Below, in pieces: positions 15,451-18,249 of a stretch of 18,249 nucleotides of DNA. Positions within the stretch are counted from its first letter, which is position 1. Every line of letters begins with the position of its first letter. The position numbers and the translations under genes were made by a program. Origin of the DNA: an uncultured Lachnospiraceae bacterium (lineage in GTDB: Bacteria; Bacillota; Clostridia; Lachnospirales; Lachnospiraceae); NCBI GenBank assembly GCA_902782655.1, contig CACZNY010000344.1, forward strand, positions 1 to 18,249, written 5' to 3'. The notes beneath the pieces were generated by a model, which was not told where the DNA came from, searched no databases, and saw only the letters and a program-made list of their open reading frames with translations.

Positions 15451-15875
15451 GCTTCTTTCTGATTCAGATAGTCAGTAAGTATTATTGCGGCTGCCACCGC
15501 ATCTATGCGTTCCTTTGGATTGTCCCTCTTCCTGCCTGTCAAAGCCAAAAGCTCAGCGGCCTCCACCGTAGAAAGCCTTTCATCCTGCATCACAGTCCGC
15601 ACTCCGATCCGCTTTGTAAGCTCATTTGCAAACTCCCTCGCAAGAGCTGCCCTCTCCCCCTCGCTTCCGTCCATATTGACAGGAAGACCTACTACTACGG
15701 TTTCAGCTTCGTATTCTGAAACCAGCTCAGCTATACGGCGATACGTTTGCCGCAGATGATTCTCTTTTTCGCGCGTTATCGTTTCAAGGCTCACTGCAGT
15801 AAGCCCCAGTCCATCTGTGACAGCTACTCCTACCGTCTTAGACCCGTAATCCAGCCCCAATATCCTGACGCTCAT
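15447..15875 (-). CDS. ruvX: RuvX/YqgF family Holliday junction resolvase-like nuclease
   Basis: A 142-residue RNase H-like nuclease of the YqgF family. D9 in LGLDYGSKTVG (6-16), VVVGLPVNMDGSEG (60-73), DERLST (98-103) and the final acidic D125 in RIDAVAAAIIL are the family markers and likely catalytic carboxylates. The family is linked to Holliday junction resolution and, in E. coli, to 16S rRNA 5' end maturation. It starts 24 bases after ireB, with GAGGG about nine bases upstream, and overlaps the DUF1292 gene by ATGA. Confidence 0.94.
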   Translation of the reverse strand: MSVRILGLDYGSKTVGVAVTDGLGLTAVSLETITREKENHLRQTYRRIAELVSEYEAETVVVGLPVNMDGSEGERAALAREFANELTKRIGVRTVMQDERLSTVEAAELLALTGRKRDNPKERIDAVAAAIILTDYLNQKEA

Positions 15876-15899
15876 AGCCTGCCGCCCTCTTCGCGGCGA

Positions 15900-16181
15900 T
15901 CAGTCTCCGCGGCCTGTCTCGCCCCACTTCTTATTTTTGATATAGTCCGTCAGCAGCTCTTCCACCAGCTCATCCCTTTCCACCTTCATGATAAGGCTTC
16001 GGGCATTATTATGGCTTGTAATATAAGTGGGATCCCCTGACATTATATACCCGACTATCTGATTGACCGGGTTATATCCTTTTTCAGTCAGCGCCTCATA
16101 TACGGCCTGAAGAACTACCCTGACTCCCGTCTCCGGCTCCGTTTCAACCTTAAAAAACTGTGTGCTTCCAATATCCATCAT
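15900..16181 (-). CDS. ireB: IreB family regulatory phosphoprotein (UPF0297)
   Basis: A 93-residue member of the IreB/YrzL (UPF0297) family. In Enterococcus IreB is a small phosphoprotein substrate of the PASTA Ser/Thr kinase IreK and influences cell-wall stress resistance. The family core [20 protein letters not shown] is intact, followed by [21 protein letters not shown]. The start at 16181 (ATGATG) is preferred: GGAG lies seven bases upstream, the protein begins near the TQFFKVE stretch as in relatives, and the predicted transcription start (about 16214) lies after the alternative ATG at 16217. It heads the housekeeping series. Confidence 0.92.
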   Translation of the reverse strand: MMDIGSTQFFKVETEPETGVRVVLQAVYEALTEKGYNPVNQIVGYIMSGDPTYITSHNNARSLIMKVERDELVEELLTDYIKNKKWGETGRGD

Positions 16182-16220
16182 AACCTGTCTCCATTCCTGT
16201 ACCAATACATAATCCATTAG

Positions 16221-16249
16221 ATTTTACCCTATATATAGATAATAAGCAA
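16221..16249 (-). promoter_or_regulatory. Probable ireB operon promoter
   Basis: On the minus strand TTGCTT (16244-16249) and TAAAAT (16221-16226) are 17 bases apart. The -10 matches five of six consensus bases and the -35 only its TTG core and final positions poorly. The predicted leader is about 33 bases with the GGAG site at 16189-16192. The -35 box lies in the distal arm of the upstream terminator hairpin. Confidence 0.4.
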
Positions 16250-16284
16250 ATAGACCGCACAACCTGTGTGCGGTCTATCTGCTT
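16244..16284 (-). terminator. Hairpin terminator after the sugar permease genes
   Basis: An 18-bp stem (16244-16261 with 16267-16284) is perfect apart from one G-U pair, with a 5-base loop, and begins 20 bases after the permease stop. On the minus strand it is followed by ATTATCTATATAT, A/T-rich but without a long T run, so efficiency is uncertain. It separates the transporter unit from ireB. Confidence 0.75.
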
Positions 16285-16304
16285 TGTTAATTGTATATGT
16301 CGGA

Positions 16305-17483
16305 TTATTTTGTGCTGTTCTTCTTCTCAGCAAGTATATCAAATACTACAGCAGCCAAAAGTACTCCGCCCTTTACTACCTTCTGCCAGTTCGCATCGAC
16401 ACCCATAAGGGACATTCCCAGATTGATCACGCCTATGAGAGTCGCACCGATAACCATTCCGAATATGTTTCCGGCTCCGCCGTAAGCAGAAACTCCACCG
16501 ACTACGCAGGCTGCTATGGCATCCATCTCAAAGTTCGTTCCGGCCTGTGCATTCGCCGCCTGGAATCTTGCCGTTACTATAAGGGTGGTGATAGCTGTTA
16601 TCACTGCCATATTAAGATAAGCGAAGAACATGATCTTCCTCGTATCTATACCGGAGAGCCTTGTAGCCTCGGCATTTCCGCCTATGGTATAGAAGTATCT
16701 GCCGATAACAGTCCTCGATGTGATGAAGTTATAGATAAGAAGGATCACCACGACCCAAACGAGGACAGTCGGTATACCACCGGCATGTGCGAGCTTATAT
16801 GCAAAAAGCATTATCGCTGCACAGGACAGGATGCATTTGACAAGCAGTGAAACGATCGATTCCGCCTCATACCCCTTCTTTATCTTGTTGGCTCTTCCCA
16901 TAAGGGAAGTAACGACAACTATGACGCATGCGACAACTCCAACCGCAAGACACACCGTATTTGTCTGATTCACCGGGGTGGACAAAACCTTTCCGGAGAA
17001 TACTGCCAGAAAACCTTTCTGAGCCGCAAGCGAAATACTTCCCGTACTGCTGTTGGCACTGAGCAGAGCCGTTCCCCAGCCTCTGAATGCAAGGTAACCC
17101 GCAAGTGTCGCTATCCACGGCGGAATATCGACATAGGCAATAAGATAACCCAGAACCACACCGTATACTACGCCAATCAGAAGCATAAGTATTGTGGAAA
17201 CCGCAGGATTTATCTGTTTTACCATCATCAATATACCGCCTACGGCACCCAGGAAACATACAAATGAGCCGCAGGAAAGGTCAATGTTTCCTCCTGTAAG
17301 CATGCACATGAGCATACCTGTCGCCAGCACATATACATACGCATTCTGCGTAATGAGTGCATTAAAGTTCATAGCTTGAAACATCTGTCCGCTTGTCATC
17401 ACAGTGAAAAAGATGTAGACCAGGACAAGGACTATGAGCATTGCGTTTTTCTTTAAGACACTTATCGTTTTATTCTTTGTCAT
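16305..17483 (-). CDS. Sugar ABC transporter permease, CUT2 (RbsC/MglC) family, second of two
   Basis: A 392-residue polytopic membrane protein of the BPD_transp_2 family, the permease of ribose/galactose-type importers. LTGGNIDLSCGS (62-73) is the family's GG-DLS-GS block, GRYFYTIGGNAEATRLSGID (261-280) is the cytoplasmic coupling loop, and FEMDAIAACVVGGVSAYGG (318-336) follows; about nine or ten hydrophobic segments fill the rest. The start at 17483 has GGAGGAG a few bases upstream; a start at 17525 would overlap the previous gene. It begins 13 bases after the preceding permease stop. At about 390 residues it is longer than E. coli MglC (336), with an insertion in the middle part. The sugar is not determined. 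Confidence 0.92.
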   Translation of the reverse strand: MTKNKTISVLKKNAMLIVLVLVYIFFTVMTSGQMFQAMNFNALITQNAYVYVLATGMLMCMLTGGNIDLSCGSFVCFLGAVGGILMMVKQINPAVSTILMLLIGVVYGVVLGYLIAYVDIPPWIATLAGYLAFRGWGTALLSANSSTGSISLAAQKGFLAVFSGKVLSTPVNQTNTVCLAVGVVACVIVVVTSLMGRANKIKKGYEAESIVSLLVKCILSCAAIMLFAYKLAHAGGIPTVLVWVVVILLIYNFITSRTVIGRYFYTIGGNAEATRLSGIDTRKIMFFAYLNMAVITAITTLIVTARFQAANAQAGTNFEMDAIAACVVGGVSAYGGAGNIFGMVIGATLIGVINLGMSLMGVDANWQKVVKGGVLLAAVVFDILAEKKNSTK

Positions 17484-17496
17484 GACTCCTCCTCCC

Positions 17497-18249
17497 TTAT
17501 TTCTTCTTCTTGCTGGACAGAACATCGAAGACTATTGCCGCAAGGACAACCAGTCCCTTAACGACCTTCTGATAGTTTGCCTCAACACCCATGATACTCA
17601 TTCCCATGTTTATGACACCCATGAGCAATGCGCCTATCACTATTCCAAAGATATTGCCCTCGCCGCCATAGGCAGAGGCTCCTCCGATAAAGCAGGCCGC
17701 TATTGCATCCATCTCATAGCCCTGTCCGAATGTGGGCTGCGCCTGCGTGGCTCTTGCTATGGTAAGGATGCCCGCAAGTCCGGACATAAGTCCCATATTA
17801 ATATACGCAAAGAAGTAGACCTTTCTGGGATCGACACCGGAAAGCGCTGTCGCCTTCTCGTTGCCTCCGACTGCATAAAGGTAACGTCCCATAGTTGTGT
17901 TGGAAGTGATATACGCATATACAAGAAGCACCAGTCCTATCCATATGAGAGAAGTATGAATGCCCTGATAGCTTGCAAGCTCAAAGAAAAACCAGATGAC
18001 AGCTGCAGATATCGCTACCATCTTGACTGCCTCGGGAGCAAATGGTCCTACATCATACCCTGCCTTGATAGCTGCCATCCTTCCCCTTATAACCATGGCT
18101 ACATAGATGACCACAAGAATGATACCTACAAGCAGACAGGTTATATTCAGTCCCTGTCCTCCGAAGAAATCGGGAATATAACAATCGGCTCCGCCTCCGA
18201 AAACATTGAGGAACGCCTGATCCCTGACACCTATCGTATATCCCTGAAG
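17497..18249 (-). CDS. Sugar ABC transporter permease, CUT2 family, first of two (5' end outside window)
   Basis: The last 250 residues of a second CUT2 permease; the frame is open to the right edge, so the start lies outside. GRYLYAVGGNEKATALSGVD is the coupling loop and YEMDAIAACFIGGASAYGG follows, both nearly matching the downstream gene. The C-termini also match: VEANYQKVVKGLVVLAAIVF here against VDANWQKVVKGGVLLAAVVF there. It is a separate paralogue, not a broken half of the same gene, because both carry the same C-terminal domain. The two may form a heterodimeric pore, with ATPase and binding-protein genes expected to the right. Confidence 0.92.
   Translation of the reverse strand, partial: LQGYTIGVRDQAFLNVFGGGADCYIPDFFGGQGLNITCLLVGIILVVIYVAMVIRGRMAAIKAGYDVGPFAPEAVKMVAISAAVIWFFFELASYQGIHTSLIWIGLVLLVYAYITSNTTMGRYLYAVGGNEKATALSGVDPRKVYFFAYINMGLMSGLAGILTIARATQAQPTFGQGYEMDAIAACFIGGASAYGGEGNIFGIVIGALLMGVINMGMSIMGVEANYQKVVKGLVVLAAIVFDVLSSKKKK

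Noticed and set aside
16182..16217. Longer ireB starting at 16217.
   Set aside because: That ATG lies at or before the predicted transcription start, and the site at 16181 has a better ribosome site and matches the family N-terminus.
16305..18249. The two permease frames as one gene split by a frameshift.
   Set aside because: Both contain the same coupling loop and the same C-terminal region, so they are two copies of the domain and not two halves.
1..18249. CRISPR arrays, insertion sequences, rRNA and riboswitches.
   Set aside because: I saw no regularly spaced repeats, transposase motifs or terminal inverted repeats, no rRNA sequence and no riboswitch core that I recognise.

Overview
The window looks like chromosomal DNA of an anaerobic Firmicute, most likely a Lachnospiraceae-type Clostridium. 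The evidence is the gene set ireB - ruvX - DUF1292 - RNase J - YlbF family - short MltG - O-methyltransferase - U32 protein, the strong AGGAGG-type ribosome sites, the many ATGA stop/start overlaps, and a moderate base composition. This is inferred from gene content and order only. Nearly everything is on the minus strand, so the reading order runs from right to left.

Right edge (16305-18249): two tandem, clearly paralogous permeases of a CUT2-type (RbsC/MglC family) sugar ABC importer. The first runs out of the window. A long hairpin (16244-16284) closes this unit.

Housekeeping block (16181 down to 10878): ireB, ruvX and a DUF1292 gene, then an RNase J (TTG start) translationally coupled to a YlbF/YmcA-family gene, a short MltG-like membrane protein with no catalytic domain, a TrmR-like O-methyltransferase and a U32 (TrhP-like) protein. 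This is the Bacillus yrzL-yrrK-yrzB-yrrL-yrrM-yrrN/O order with an RNase J/YlbF pair inserted. TrmR and TrhP together make 5-methoxyuridine at tRNA position 34.

Glycan block (10873 down to 1196): the U32 gene is followed after 4 bases by ten cell-surface glycan genes: two membrane-anchored GT2 enzymes (GtrB/DPM1-like), a GT4, a left-handed beta-helix acetyltransferase, a soluble GT2, a PglK/MsbA-like ABC flippase, another GT2, a GT11 alpha-1,2-fucosyltransferase and a DegT-family sugar aminotransferase. Most overlap by a few bases, and the only long gaps are 7643-7795 and 2312-2492. Those two gaps share a degenerate element of about 85 bases, the most unusual feature found here. Together the genes could make, decorate and flip a lipid-linked, fucosylated and acylated oligosaccharide. 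No polymerase, initiating transferase or nucleotide-sugar pathway lies in the window, so the locus is incomplete as seen.

Left edge (1-1195): a tRNA-Ser(CGA) with its own consensus promoter and a strong terminator follows the aminotransferase. A plus-strand SAM methyltransferase with its own promoter converges on that terminator. A second, leftward promoter at 156-184 points out of the window.
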